Shown here one piece after another: positions 1 to 8,405 of a DNA stretch of 34,667 bases (position 1 is the first letter of the stretch; each line of letters opens with the position of its first letter). The stretch is from positions 1-34,667 of the forward strand of contig CAMHAM010000030.1 in the NCBI GenBank assembly GCA_946183415.1. The letters run 5' to 3'. Below the pieces are notes generated by a model. It made no database searches and had not been told where the DNA came from. It saw only the letters and a list, made by a program, of their open reading frames with translations. A program made the translations under genes and the position numbers. This DNA is from an uncultured Prevotella sp. Lineage in GTDB: Bacteria > Bacteroidota > Bacteroidia > Bacteroidales > Bacteroidaceae.

Positions 1-752
1 CCACCCAATATGCCCGTAATGCCATCTTCAGCGGACTGATGCCCAACAAGATTGCCGAGATGTTCCCTAACCTCTGGGTCGACGAAGATGAGGAAGAGGG
101 CAAGAACCTGAATGAAGAGCCTCTGATTCAGACGCAGATGGAACGCTACAGGCGCAAGAACACCTTCTCATACCACAAAGTGAATAATCAGACTGATGCC
201 GACAAACTACTGCAGCAATTCAGTTCACTGGAAAAGAACGACCTGAACGTCATCGTGTTCAACTTCATCGACATGCTCAGTCATGCCCGCACAGAGTCGA
301 AGATGGTGAGAGAGCTGGCCAATAACGAGAGTGCCTATCGCAGCATCACACTCTCTTGGTTTCGCCATTCTGTCATTTCTGACTTCTTCAGGCAATTAGC
401 CCAGACCGATTATAAGATCCTGGTGACGACTGATCACGGCAGTATCCGCTGTACACAGCCAGTGAAAATCATTGGCGACAGGAACACTAACACCAATCTG
501 CGCTATAAACTGGGCAAGAACCTGTCATACGACGACAAAAGCTTGTTTGTCATAAAGGAACCCCAGAAGGCACTGCTGCCCTCGCCCAACCTCTCGACCA
601 GCTATGTCTTCGCTACCGGCGATTCATTCTTCGCCTATCCTAATAATTACAATTATTATGTATCCTACTACCGCGACACATTCCAGCATGGAGGTATCTC
701 GATGGAGGAGATGATCATACCGCTGATCACACTCACAGGAAAGAAAAGGTAA
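1..752 (+). CDS. porX: PorX-type response regulator with PglZ domain, C-terminal part
   Basis: The frame is open from the left edge (first full codon at base 3), so the N terminus, including any receiver domain, lies outside the window. The visible ~249 residues match the C-terminal PglZ (alkaline-phosphatase-fold) half of the Bacteroidetes PorX family. Supporting motifs are NAIFSGLMP at the start, NFIDMLSHARTE, a metal-site-like TTDHGS, and a terminal FQHGGISMEEMIIPL. In the family, PorX is the cytoplasmic response regulator that, with PorY, controls type IX secretion genes. Its PglZ domain binds zinc and acts as a phosphodiesterase or phosphatase. tsaE follows after 31 bp on the same strand. 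The stop codon lies inside an A-rich short repeat. The identity as PorX rests on the PglZ half only, because the receiver domain cannot be seen. Confidence 0.85.
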   Translation, partial: TQYARNAIFSGLMPNKIAEMFPNLWVDEDEEEGKNLNEEPLIQTQMERYRRKNTFSYHKVNNQTDADKLLQQFSSLEKNDLNVIVFNFIDMLSHARTESKMVRELANNESAYRSITLSWFRHSVISDFFRQLAQTDYKILVTTDHGSIRCTQPVKIIGDRNTNTNLRYKLGKNLSYDDKSLFVIKEPQKALLPSPNLSTSYVFATGDSFFAYPNNYNYYVSYYRDTFQHGGISMEEMIIPLITLTGKKR

Positions 753-779
753 AAAGTAAAAAGGTAAAAAGGTAAAAAA
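744..779 (+). repeat. A-rich 7-8 bp tandem repeat (aaaaggt-like)
   Basis: Four consecutive units (AAAAGGT, AAAAAGT, AAAAAGGT, AAAAAGGT) run from the last codons of porX across its stop and are followed by an A tract just before tsaE. The units differ by one base or by length. This looks like slippage-generated repeat DNA. It fills almost the whole porX-tsaE spacer, and no promoter is recognisable there. Confidence 0.75.
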
Positions 780-783
780 ATAT

Positions 784-1209
784 ATGGAAATCAGAATTGA
801 CAATTTGGAGAATATCCGCGAGGCGGCCAAAAGCTTTATCAACGAGATAGGCGACCGCAAAGTTTTTGCTTTCTATGGCAAAATGGGAGCAGGCAAGACC
901 ACTTTTATCAAGGCTATCTGCGAGGAGCTGGGTGTAGAGGACGTCATCACCTCACCCACCTTCGCCATCATCAACGAGTACACCCCGCACTCCCCACTCC
1001 TCACGCCTCACTCACCCATATTCCACTTCGACTTCTATCGCATTAAGAAACTGGAGGAGGTTTACGACATGGGCTATGAGGACTATTTCTACAGTGGCGC
1101 CCTCTGCTTCATCGAGTGGCCAGAGCTGATTGAAGAAGTATTGCCTGAAGATGCAGTGAAAGTGACAATCACAGAACAGGCTGACGGCACACGTACCATC
1201 AACTTCTGA
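784..1209 (+). CDS. tsaE: tRNA N6-threonylcarbamoyladenosine synthesis ATPase TsaE
   Basis: TsaE is the small P-loop ATPase that works with TsaB and TsaD to make t6A at position 37 of ANN-decoding tRNAs in the cytoplasm. The 141-residue protein has the Walker A motif GKMGAGKT at residues 32-39, the family motif TSPTFAIINEY, and HFDFYR, with CFIEWPE near the C terminus. ATG 784 puts the P-loop at the usual distance from the start. It is probably co-transcribed with porX, 31 bp upstream. An oddity is an insertion of about 11 residues between INEY and FHFDFYR, reading TPHSPLLTPHSPI. It is encoded by a 7-bp tandem DNA repeat (981-1015). TsaE proteins normally have a short loop there. Confidence 0.93.
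   Translation: MEIRIDNLENIREAAKSFINEIGDRKVFAFYGKMGAGKTTFIKAICEELGVEDVITSPTFAIINEYTPHSPLLTPHSPIFHFDFYRIKKLEEVYDMGYEDYFYSGALCFIEWPELIEEVLPEDAVKVTITEQADGTRTINF
981..1015 (+). repeat. Heptamer tandem repeat inside tsaE
   Basis: Five head-to-tail 7-bp units fit the pattern CACNCCN: CACCCCG, CACTCCC, CACTCCT, CACGCCT, and a last variant CACTCAC. They sit in the coding frame of tsaE. Three units make 21 bp, which gives the visible TPHSPLL/TPHSPIF peptide repeat. Because 7 is not a multiple of 3, gain or loss of one unit would shift the frame. Confidence 0.85.
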
Positions 1210-1215
1210 CAACAA

Positions 1216-1240
1216 TAATCCCCGCCATGAGCGGGGATTA
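1216..1240. terminator. Bidirectional hairpin between convergent genes
   Basis: A perfect 10-bp stem, TAATCCCCGC at 1216-1225 and its complement at 1231-1240, encloses a 5-base loop. It lies between the tsaE stop (1209) and the stop of the minus-strand gene at 1248, so it can serve both convergent transcripts. No long T tract follows on either side. Confidence 0.75.
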
Positions 1241-1247
1241 AACTGTC

Positions 1248-1601
1248 TTATAGATTCTGTTCTTGGAAATCCAAATCAGCCTGAACAATAAAGAACACCT
1301 CTTCAGGATTGAATGACTGGCTGACACCTTCGCTGGCCGCCTTCTGGCAGACATGCTCAGCAACAGCCTCCATGTCGATATCGACCTCTTCGTCATTGCT
1401 CTCCAGAATGCCACTAGTGTAATAATAATCCACAATGGCATCCATTATCCAGAGGATGTCAGACTTGCTATAGATCTTCTTGAAATCAACAGGCAACTGA
1501 GAGCGGATGAATTCCACTTCACGCAGGTTCTCCTCTTCGTCTAAGCGCAGTTCGTCTTCGAAAGACATACCTCCGCCTTTACCTCCTTTATTTTTGGCCA
1601 T
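1248..1601 (-). CDS. Conserved acidic hypothetical protein, Bacteroidales type
   Basis: This 117-residue protein has a Gly/Lys-rich start (MAKNKGGKGGG) and then a strongly acidic, mostly helical body containing FEDELRLDEEENLREVEF and ILWIMDAIVDYYYTSGIL. It has no signal peptide, membrane segment or recognisable catalytic motif. It is probably cytoplasmic. I do not recognise a named family and assign no function. It lies 3 bp downstream of the thioredoxin stop codon and is probably translated from the same mRNA, ahead of the hairpin at 1216-1240. The high acidity and the tight linkage to trx and dnaE suggest a conserved gene rather than a chance frame. Confidence 0.75.
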   Translation of the reverse strand: MAKNKGGKGGGMSFEDELRLDEEENLREVEFIRSQLPVDFKKIYSKSDILWIMDAIVDYYYTSGILESNDEEVDIDMEAVAEHVCQKAASEGVSQSFNPEEVFFIVQADLDFQEQNL

Positions 1602-1604
1602 AGA

Positions 1605-1919
1605 TTACAGAAGAGCCTCGAATTTCTCTATAAACTTCTCCTTTGACTGAGCACCGATCAGCTTGTCAACAACCTCACCATTCTTAAAGAACAGGATGGT
1701 GGGGATGTTACGGATACCGAACTCTGCAGCCAGATCCTCATTCTCTTCTACGTCGCACTTGCCGACAACGATCTTGCCGTCGTACTTCTCTGCCATCTCA
1801 GATATGATGGGACCTACCATACGGCAAGGACCACACCATGTAGCCCAAAAATCCACAACAAAAGGCTGATTGCCATTTTTCAAACTTGCGAAATTCTCAT
1901 TTGTAATTGTTACTTCCAT
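1605..1919 (-). CDS. trxA: Thioredoxin
   Basis: A 104-residue single-domain cytoplasmic thioredoxin that reduces protein disulfides. The redox motif WCGPC (Cys29, Cys32) follows FVVDFWAT, and the cis-Pro loop RNIPTILFFKNGE is present near residue 75. The start at 1919 (MEVTITNENF) gives the normal family length. The frame remains open to 1970, but the extra 17 residues do not resemble thioredoxin. The gene follows dnaE by 62 bp on the same strand and precedes the small acidic protein by 3 bp. No promoter of the TAnnTTTG type is visible in the 62-bp gap, so read-through from dnaE is likely. Confidence 0.95.
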   Translation of the reverse strand: MEVTITNENFASLKNGNQPFVVDFWATWCGPCRMVGPIISEMAEKYDGKIVVGKCDVEENEDLAAEFGIRNIPTILFFKNGEVVDKLIGAQSKEKFIEKFEALL

Positions 1920-1981
1920 TGTCTTTTTAGTTTTTAAATGAATACTATATCTCGTTATCTCACTTAGCAAATATCATGCCA

Positions 1982-4900
1982 CTAATTAATCTTGTATGAC
2001 AGCATCTCGTGATGCTCGATAAAGTCAATCAATGAATGACGGACATCAACACCTGATGACTTGCTCCTCAACAGCACATGATTACTACCTGCAGAGTCGC
2101 GTAACTGGAAGAATAGTTTTGTAGAGCCAGGATTCTCATTGATAATCTCCGTCAGGTCTGCCACTATTTGTTCGTCAAGCATATCTGTCACCATCTCAAT
2201 CGTAATGCGATCGATAGCTTTTTCTTTGATCGTTTGAAGATACTCCACGCTCTGAACCTTCAGTTCCATTTGACTGCTGTTCATGAAACGTGGCTGCAGT
2301 TTGGCTGTCACATAGACAGAAGCACCCTCAGTAAACATACCGCTAAACTGGCCCCAGTCGCGTCCGAAGAGGGGTATCTCACCACTGCCGTCGAAATCCT
2401 CCACGGTTACGAAGCCACATGGCTCGCCTCGCTTCGTGAACTTCTGACGGACCGCTGTCACGATACCGCCAAAGATGACATCCTCGCGACCTGACAAGCT
2501 TTGGATATCTGCCAAATCGGCACACTTCGCATTGCAGAGGTTGTCGAGAATCATCTTAAACTCATCGAGCGGATGGGCAGAGAGATAGATGCCCACCAGC
2601 TCGCGCTCCTTGTTCAGTCGTTCAATATCGCTCCAACGGATATCTGACTTTGGCACCTGCGGCGTAGCAATCTCTACGGCACCGAAGTCTCCGAACAACG
2701 TATTTTGTGCCTGAGCCTTCTCAAGCTGATAAGTCTGGCCATAACGCACCAGGAGGTCGAGGAACACCTCTCCCTTACCGTTCTCGGCGAAGAAGTCCTC
2801 ACGACGGATGCCGAAACTATCGAAACCGCCACTAAGAGCCAGCGACTCAAATGCCTTACGGTTGACATTACTCATATTCACACGTTCAGCGAAGTTGTAA
2901 ATCGACAGATAAGGACCATTCTTCTCGCGTTCTTCAATAATCGCCTTAGCCGCAGAATCGCCCATGCCCTTGATGGCACCGAGCCCGAAGCGGATCTGCC
3001 CGTGATGGTTCACACCGAACTTCTCATACGACTCGTTGACATCTGGTCCTAGGGTATCGATTTTCATGCGCTTGCACTCGTCCATCAGTTTTGTGATTTC
3101 CGTGATCTGATCCCTGCGCCGACTCATGATAGCAGCCATGAACTCAGCAGGATAGTTGGCTTTCAGATAGGCCGTCTGGTAGGCCACCCATGAGTAGCAA
3201 GCAGCATGCGACTTATTGAAAGCATAAGAGGCGAACTTCTCCCAGTCGGCCCATATTTTCTCAAGGATCTTCGGGTCGTGACCGTTCTTCTTTCCGCCAT
3301 CTATGAACTTCGGTTTCATCGCATCAACGATATCCTTCTTCTTCTTACCCATCGCCTTACGCAAGGCGTCGCTCTCACCTCGTGTGAAATCAGCGAGTTG
3401 TCGCGACAGCAACATCACCTGCTCCTGATACACCGTGATACCATAGGTATCCTTCAGATATTTCTCCATGCAGGGAATATCATATTTGATCTCTTCACGG
3501 CCGTTCTTACGAGCAATGAACGAGGGAATATAGTCCATAGGTCCTGGGCGATAGAGGGCATTCATGGCAATAAGGTCCTCAAACACCGTCGGATGGAGCT
3601 CGCGCAGGTATTTCTGCATTCCTGCCGACTCAAACTGGAAGGTACCGATAGTGCTACCCTGCTGATAGAGTTCGTAGGTCTTGGGATCATCAATAGGAAT
3701 GGTGTCGAGATCGACCTCGATACCTCTCGTACGCTTGATATTGGCGCAAGCCTCTTTTAGCTCCGAAAGAGTCTTCAATCCCAGGAAGTCCATCTTGATC
3801 AGTCCCGTGGATTCTATCACATGTCCGTCATACTGCGTACAGTTGGTCTTGGTACCCTTGAAGTCTGGGTCGTCGGCAGTCGACACGGGCACATGATCAG
3901 ATATCGGATCACGACAGATGATGAAGCCGCAGGCGTGGATACCGGTACCACGCACCGTACCCTCGAGCATCTTCGCATATTTGATGGTATTGGCCAACTG
4001 CGGATTGCTCGATGCTTCAGCCTCCTGCAACTCGCGCGTACACTTGATGGCGTTGGGCAGATTCATCTTCATACCGTCTGGCAGACGGTCTGGGATAGCC
4101 TTACACAAGGCATTCGATTCTGCCAATGGCAGTTTCTCCACTCTGGCCACGTCTTTAATCGAGTTTTTCGTAGCCATCGTGGCGTATGTGATAATGTGGG
4201 CACAATTCTCATGACCATATTTGTCCATTACCCACTTCAGCACGCGTCCACGTCCGTCATCATCAAAGTCGGTATCAATATCAGGCAGTGAGATACGGTC
4301 TGGATTCAGAAAACGCTCAAACAGCAGGTCGTACTTCAGAGGGTCGATCTTCGTGATACCCAGACAATAAGCCACCACACTTCCTGCAGCCGATCCTCGA
4401 CCAGGTCCCACCATCACGTCGAGTTCATCGCGCGCTGAGTTAATGAAGTCCTGTACAATCAGGAAGTAGCCGGGGAATCCCATCGTCTTCATGATATGGA
4501 GCTCAAACTTCACACGCTCTACCACATCGGCAGGAATGGGGTCGCCATAGCGGCGCTTGGCACCTTCATAAGCGAGCTTCGCCAGATAATCGGCTTCGAA
4601 TTTGATACGATAGATCTTATCGTAGCCGCCCAGTTTCTTGATTTTCTTCGCACCGTCTTCTGGTGGCAGTTGGTTCTCGCCGTTCTCATCGCAGGTGAAC
4701 TCTTTGTAGAGATCCTCCTCTGTGAATTTCTGCCGCCACTCCTCCTCAGTACCGAAACTCTCGGGTATCGGGAAGAAAGGCATAATCGGGTCAGCATCAA
4801 GACTGTATATCTCCACCTTATCCAATATCTCCAACGTATTGGCTATTGCCTCAGGCACATCACTGAAGATATCGTTCATCTCCTGTCTTGTCTTAAACCA

Positions 4901-5692
4901 CTCCTGTTTGGAGTACAGCATACGGGTGGGATCATCCAGGTCCTTGCCTGTAGCCAGACACAGCAGATGATCGTGAGCCTCAGCATTCTCTTTGTCCACG
5001 AAATGGGCATCATTAGTACAAACCAGCTTGACACCATATTCTTTCGCCAGTTCAATCAGCACCTTGTTGGCCTGCTGCTGGAGAGGGAATGTCTCACGAT
5101 TAGCACGGATGGTGGGATCAGTCACTTCGTGACGCTGAAGCTCCAAATAATAGTCATCGCCCCACAGGTTCTTATGCCACTCGATTGATTTCCGAGCTCC
5201 CTCGATATCGCCTTTCAGGATTTTCGCTGGCACCTCGCCAGCGATGCAGGCAGAGCACACTATCAGGTCCTCGTGATATTTCTCAAGTTCGTGATGGTCT
5301 GTACGCGGACGATTGTAGAAACCGTCTACCCACGAGTTGCTCACCAGTTTAATGAGATTCTTATAGCCATTCTCGTTCTTCGCCAATACGATGAGGTGGT
5401 ATCCGCCAAGGTCTTCTTTCGTTTCCTTCAGACTCTTGTCGCCACGACGGGCCACATACATCTCACAGCCAAAGATAGGTTTAAACGGATCAAGGCCATC
5501 CTTCTTACGCTGCTTGTTGATGCCCATGCAGATGTCGTGAAATTCCTTAATGCCGAACATGTCGCCATGATCGGTAATAGCCATACCCTTCATGCCATCG
5601 TCAATAGCTTTATTCACTAGCTTCTTGATGCTCGACTGACCATCCAGGATCGAGTAGTATGTATGTACATGCAGATGTACGAAATCTTCCAT
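1982..5692 (-). CDS. dnaE: DNA polymerase III alpha subunit
   Basis: This is the replicative polymerase catalytic subunit, 1236 residues. The N-terminal PHP domain begins with HLHVHTYYSILDGQ and contains ITDHGDMFG. The polymerase (C-family) core has GPGRGSAAGSVVAY near residue 430 and the catalytic aspartates in PDIDTDF (about 470-476). A helix-hairpin-helix region follows (FGLGAIKGMG), and an OB-fold lies near the C terminus (VIFGGIVTAVRQKFTKRGEP). The length is typical of DnaE1 rather than PolC, and there is no inserted exonuclease domain. It is transcribed from a consensus promoter at 5725-5756, giving a leader of about 28 nt. That promoter is back to back with the promoter of psd. Confidence 0.97.
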   Translation of the reverse strand: MEDFVHLHVHTYYSILDGQSSIKKLVNKAIDDGMKGMAITDHGDMFGIKEFHDICMGINKQRKKDGLDPFKPIFGCEMYVARRGDKSLKETKEDLGGYHLIVLAKNENGYKNLIKLVSNSWVDGFYNRPRTDHHELEKYHEDLIVCSACIAGEVPAKILKGDIEGARKSIEWHKNLWGDDYYLELQRHEVTDPTIRANRETFPLQQQANKVLIELAKEYGVKLVCTNDAHFVDKENAEAHDHLLCLATGKDLDDPTRMLYSKQEWFKTRQEMNDIFSDVPEAIANTLEILDKVEIYSLDADPIMPFFPIPESFGTEEEWRQKFTEEDLYKEFTCDENGENQLPPEDGAKKIKKLGGYDKIYRIKFEADYLAKLAYEGAKRRYGDPIPADVVERVKFELHIMKTMGFPGYFLIVQDFINSARDELDVMVGPGRGSAAGSVVAYCLGITKIDPLKYDLLFERFLNPDRISLPDIDTDFDDDGRGRVLKWVMDKYGHENCAHIITYATMATKNSIKDVARVEKLPLAESNALCKAIPDRLPDGMKMNLPNAIKCTRELQEAEASSNPQLANTIKYAKMLEGTVRGTGIHACGFIICRDPISDHVPVSTADDPDFKGTKTNCTQYDGHVIESTGLIKMDFLGLKTLSELKEACANIKRTRGIEVDLDTIPIDDPKTYELYQQGSTIGTFQFESAGMQKYLRELHPTVFEDLIAMNALYRPGPMDYIPSFIARKNGREEIKYDIPCMEKYLKDTYGITVYQEQVMLLSRQLADFTRGESDALRKAMGKKKKDIVDAMKPKFIDGGKKNGHDPKILEKIWADWEKFASYAFNKSHAACYSWVAYQTAYLKANYPAEFMAAIMSRRRDQITEITKLMDECKRMKIDTLGPDVNESYEKFGVNHHGQIRFGLGAIKGMGDSAAKAIIEEREKNGPYLSIYNFAERVNMSNVNRKAFESLALSGGFDSFGIRREDFFAENGKGEVFLDLLVRYGQTYQLEKAQAQNTLFGDFGAVEIATPQVPKSDIRWSDIERLNKERELVGIYLSAHPLDEFKMILDNLCNAKCADLADIQSLSGREDVIFGGIVTAVRQKFTKRGEPCGFVTVEDFDGSGEIPLFGRDWGQFSGMFTEGASVYVTAKLQPRFMNSSQMELKVQSVEYLQTIKEKAIDRITIEMVTDMLDEQIVADLTEIINENPGSTKLFFQLRDSAGSNHVLLRSKSSGVDVRHSLIDFIEHHEMLSYKIN

Positions 5693-5724
5693 TTTTTTAG
5701 CTGATTATTATCATTTTTCGACTT

Positions 5725-5756
5725 CAAAGTTACACCTATTTCTTGGAAAAACCAAA
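5725..5756 (-). promoter_or_regulatory. dnaE promoter, Bacteroidetes type
   Basis: On the minus strand, TTTG (5756-5753) is followed by 20 bp and TAACTTTG (5732-5725), which matches the TTTG-N19-21-TAnnTTTG consensus. The expected transcript start is about 5721, giving a leader of roughly 28 nt. Confidence 0.85.
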
Positions 5757-5772
5757 AGAAAAGCATGAAAAG

Positions 5773-5804
5773 TTTGTAACTTACGTAAAAAATATGTACC
5801 TTTG
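5773..5804 (+). promoter_or_regulatory. psd-pssA operon promoter, Bacteroidetes type
   Basis: TTTG (5773-5776), a 20 bp spacer, then TACCTTTG (5797-5804). It lies 16 bp from the divergent dnaE promoter. The open frame of psd extends upstream through this promoter, so translation cannot start at the most upstream ATG (5743). This supports 5836 as the start. Confidence 0.85.
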
Positions 5805-5835
5805 CACCAAAATTACAGAATGTTCGTTATTACCC

Positions 5836-6525
5836 ATGGGAGAAAAGATTAAGAAACTGAAGAAAATCAGAATACATCGTGAGGGTACTCACGAGCTCAC
5901 GTGGAGTGCTCTTATTATAGCCATTATTGGCTATGTACTATGGCATTACCTCAGTTCCACCATCCCTTTTTGGATCTTCATCGTCATTTTTGGATTGGCC
6001 TGGTTGATGGCACTCAATTTCTATCGCTGTCCGATCCGATATTTCAATGGAGATACCGACAAACTGGTGGTAGCTCCTGCCGACGGCAAGATTGTTGTCG
6101 TTGAGGAGGCTGAAGAGAATGAGTACTTCCACGATAAGCGTCTGATGATATCCATCTTCATGAGTCCGCTGAACGTACATGCCAACTGGTTCCCTGTTGA
6201 CGGTAAGGTGAAGTTTGTCCGCCACCAGAACGGCAACTACCACAAGGCATGGCTGCCAAAGGCCAGCGAGGAGAACGAGCATGCCGACATCATGATTACC
6301 ACCCCCGATGGCACTGATATTCTGGTGCGCCAGATAGCCGGAGCAATGGCTCGTCGCATCGTGACCTATGCCAAGCCCGAAGAAGAATGCTATATTGATG
6401 AGCACATGGGATTCATCAAACTCGGCTCTCGCGTCGATGTCTATCTACCATTGACGGCAAAGCCTTGTGTCACCATGGATCAGCCGACTACAGGCGACCA
6501 GACGGTGATTGCCAAACTGTCGTGA
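5836..6525 (+). CDS. psd: Phosphatidylserine decarboxylase proenzyme
   Basis: Converts phosphatidylserine to phosphatidylethanolamine at the inner membrane. Two hydrophobic segments (about residues 24-40 and 43-60) anchor the N terminus. These are followed by the conserved [10 protein letters not shown] and [16 protein letters not shown] blocks. The self-cleavage site is LGS (196-198), where Ser198 should become the pyruvoyl group of the small alpha chain. At 229 residues it is of the short PSD type common in Bacteroidetes. ATG 5836 was chosen because the promoter at 5773-5804 lies inside the longer frame. pssA follows after 38 bp, so both steps of phosphatidylethanolamine synthesis are in one operon, in reverse order of the pathway. 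Confidence 0.95.
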   Translation: MGEKIKKLKKIRIHREGTHELTWSALIIAIIGYVLWHYLSSTIPFWIFIVIFGLAWLMALNFYRCPIRYFNGDTDKLVVAPADGKIVVVEEAEENEYFHDKRLMISIFMSPLNVHANWFPVDGKVKFVRHQNGNYHKAWLPKASEENEHADIMITTPDGTDILVRQIAGAMARRIVTYAKPEEECYIDEHMGFIKLGSRVDVYLPLTAKPCVTMDQPTTGDQTVIAKLS

Positions 6526-6563
6526 GCAGGCTCGATGTAAAACATCAAAAGTGAGAAGAAAAA

Positions 6564-7241
6564 GTGAAGAAGCACATCCCTAACACGATTACCTGCTGCA
6601 ACCTCATCTCTGGTTGTATAGCTACCTATTATGCCTTCCAGAATGACTTCGAGCTGGCTTTGCTATTCATCATCATCGGTGCAGTCTTCGATTTTTTCGA
6701 CGGTATGACAGCACGACTGCTGGGTGTATCCTCTCCTATCGGAAAAGAGCTCGATTCGCTGGCTGACGACATCACCTTTGGATTTGCACCCTCAGCCATC
6801 ATCTTTGGCTATCTCTGCAGTTTCCACATACACATCTTCATTCTGCCCTTCCTGGCTTTCATCATGGCAGCCTTCTCTGCCCTCCGACTGGCCAAGTTCA
6901 ATCTCGACGAGCGACAGGCATTAGGGTTCATTGGACTCCCCACCCCTGCCAATGCTCTCTTCTGGGGTTCGCTCATTGTTGGCCTGCAGCAGCACGGCAT
7001 CTCCTTCGAAGGCTTGGAGTGGGCCATCCTCGTCGGTTCTTTAATCAGCTGTTACCTACTGATAGCCGAGATTCCCATGTTTGCCCTGAAGTTCAAGCAC
7101 TGGGGATGGAAAGGCAACGAAATCAAATACATTTTCATTTTATCCTGTATACCATTGCTGCTGATCTTAGGAGTCAGCGGCTTCGCTGCCATCATCGCAT
7201 GGTATGTGATATTATCCGTTATTGCTAACAAAACAAACTAA
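6564..7241 (+). CDS. pssA: CDP-diacylglycerol-serine O-phosphatidyltransferase
   Basis: Makes phosphatidylserine from CDP-diacylglycerol and serine in the inner membrane and so supplies Psd. The CDP-alcohol phosphotransferase signature DG-x2-AR-x8-G-x3-D-x3-D is complete (DGMTAR through DSLADD, about residues 46-69). The 225-residue protein has about six to eight hydrophobic segments. The start is GTG at 6564: an in-frame stop at 6552 leaves no upstream ATG, and the next residues (KKHIPNTITCCNLISG) are the usual N terminus of this family. It lies 38 bp after psd and 11 bp before the DUF4834-type gene. Confidence 0.94.
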   Translation: MKKHIPNTITCCNLISGCIATYYAFQNDFELALLFIIIGAVFDFFDGMTARLLGVSSPIGKELDSLADDITFGFAPSAIIFGYLCSFHIHIFILPFLAFIMAAFSALRLAKFNLDERQALGFIGLPTPANALFWGSLIVGLQQHGISFEGLEWAILVGSLISCYLLIAEIPMFALKFKHWGWKGNEIKYIFILSCIPLLLILGVSGFAAIIAWYVILSVIANKTN

Positions 7242-7252
7242 AACCCTTTGAT

Positions 7253-7666
7253 ATGCAAGTCATTTTTGGCATCATTATTTTTGGACTGATTCTGCTCGCT
7301 GTCATTGCCATGATAGCCATCAACTTCGTATACAAGAACGTCAGAAAGTTGAGAGAAGAAGCAGAAGAGCGATACTACCACAACCTGAAGCGCAAGGAAC
7401 AGAAGGAAAAGAACCCCTTTGGCGAGGACTACTTCAGAAGTAGTAGTAAGAAAGAGAACAACCGCCGCCAGCAGTCACAGTATGCTAGCAAATCCAGTTC
7501 GACAAGTTCAAGTACTGCAGGTTCTACAAGCAATAAAGAAGACACCGCCCGTAGAACGACTACAGACGGTGGTGTAACGATTATCGACGAGCGTGCAGAA
7601 GACAAGCAGAAAATCTTCAACCACGATGACGGCGAATACGTAGAGTTCGAAGAAGTCCACGATTAA
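7253..7666 (+). CDS. DUF4834-type membrane-anchored small protein
   Basis: 137 residues. One N-terminal hydrophobic segment (about 2-27) is followed by a short basic stretch (YKNVRKLREEAEERYY), a Ser/Thr-rich low-complexity region (about 75-100), and an acidic C terminus. This layout and its position right after pssA match the Bacteroidetes DUF4834 family. The family has no known function, and none can be deduced here. It is probably inner-membrane anchored with a disordered soluble tail. It starts 11 bp after the pssA stop, so it is the third gene of the phospholipid operon. Its stop is 17 bp from the convergent pyrH stop, with no clear hairpin between them. Confidence 0.75.
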   Translation: MQVIFGIIIFGLILLAVIAMIAINFVYKNVRKLREEAEERYYHNLKRKEQKEKNPFGEDYFRSSSKKENNRRQQSQYASKSSSTSSSTAGSTSNKEDTARRTTTDGGVTIIDERAEDKQKIFNHDDGEYVEFEEVHD

Positions 7667-7683
7667 GCGAGGACCATGCAAGT

Positions 7684-8394
7684 CTAACTGTGAACGAGCG
7701 TTCCGATTTGCTCGCCATCCATCACCTTTTTCAGATTACCCACGATATCCATGTTGAAGACATAGATGGGCAGATGATTGTCATTGCACATGCAGATGGC
7801 CGTCAGATCCATTACCTTCAGTCCACGTGCCAGCACCTCCTGATAGGTGATATCCTGGAACTTCGTAGCCGTTGGATCCTTCTCTGGGTCAGCCGTATAG
7901 ACACCGTCCACGCGCGTACCCTTCAACATCACGTCGGCCTCGATTTCTATACCACGCAATGAAGAGCCCGTATCCGTCGTAAAGTAGGGCGAGCCCGTTC
8001 CTGCCGAGAAGATGCAGACATAACCCTGCTCCATCGCCTCGATAGCCTTCCACTTGGTGTAGAACTCCCCAATGGGCTCCATACGGATAGCAGTCATCAC
8101 CTTGTTCTTCACACCGATAGCACCCAGCGCACTGCTTAATGCCAGTGAGTTGATTACAGTGGCGCACATACCCATCTGGTCGCCCTTCACACGATCGAAG
8201 CCCTTCTGACTGCCAGAGAGCCCACGGAAGATGTTACCACCACCAATCACAATGCCAATCTGTACGCCCATCTCGGCTACTTCCTTGATCTGCTTGGCAT
8301 AGTCGCTCAGACGCTCTGGATCGATACCATAGCCCTGCTTGCCCATTAGGCTCTCACCCGAGAGCTTCAAAAGAATTCTTTTAAATCTTGCCAT
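7684..8394 (-). CDS. pyrH: UMP kinase
   Basis: Phosphorylates UMP to UDP in the cytoplasm (amino-acid-kinase fold). Visible motifs are LLKLSGESLMG at the N terminus, GGGNIFRG (about 51-58), and the C-terminal GVYTADPEKDPTATKF loop that contacts nucleotide. Length 236 residues is standard. It begins 11 bp after the stop of birA on the same strand and is probably co-transcribed with it. It ends 17 bp from the convergent DUF4834-type gene. Confidence 0.97.
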   Translation of the reverse strand: MARFKRILLKLSGESLMGKQGYGIDPERLSDYAKQIKEVAEMGVQIGIVIGGGNIFRGLSGSQKGFDRVKGDQMGMCATVINSLALSSALGAIGVKNKVMTAIRMEPIGEFYTKWKAIEAMEQGYVCIFSAGTGSPYFTTDTGSSLRGIEIEADVMLKGTRVDGVYTADPEKDPTATKFQDITYQEVLARGLKVMDLTAICMCNDNHLPIYVFNMDIVGNLKKVMDGEQIGTLVHS

Positions 8395-8405
8395 AACCTT
8401 GTTAT

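Noticed and set aside
4496..5188. A 230-codon and other long plus-strand open frames inside dnaE
   Set aside because: All lie antisense to the conserved DnaE coding sequence and show no protein-family features.
5743..5835. 31-residue N-terminal extension of Psd
   Set aside because: It contains the promoter TTTG-N20-TACCTTTG (5773-5804), so it cannot be fully transcribed. The extension is not family-like.
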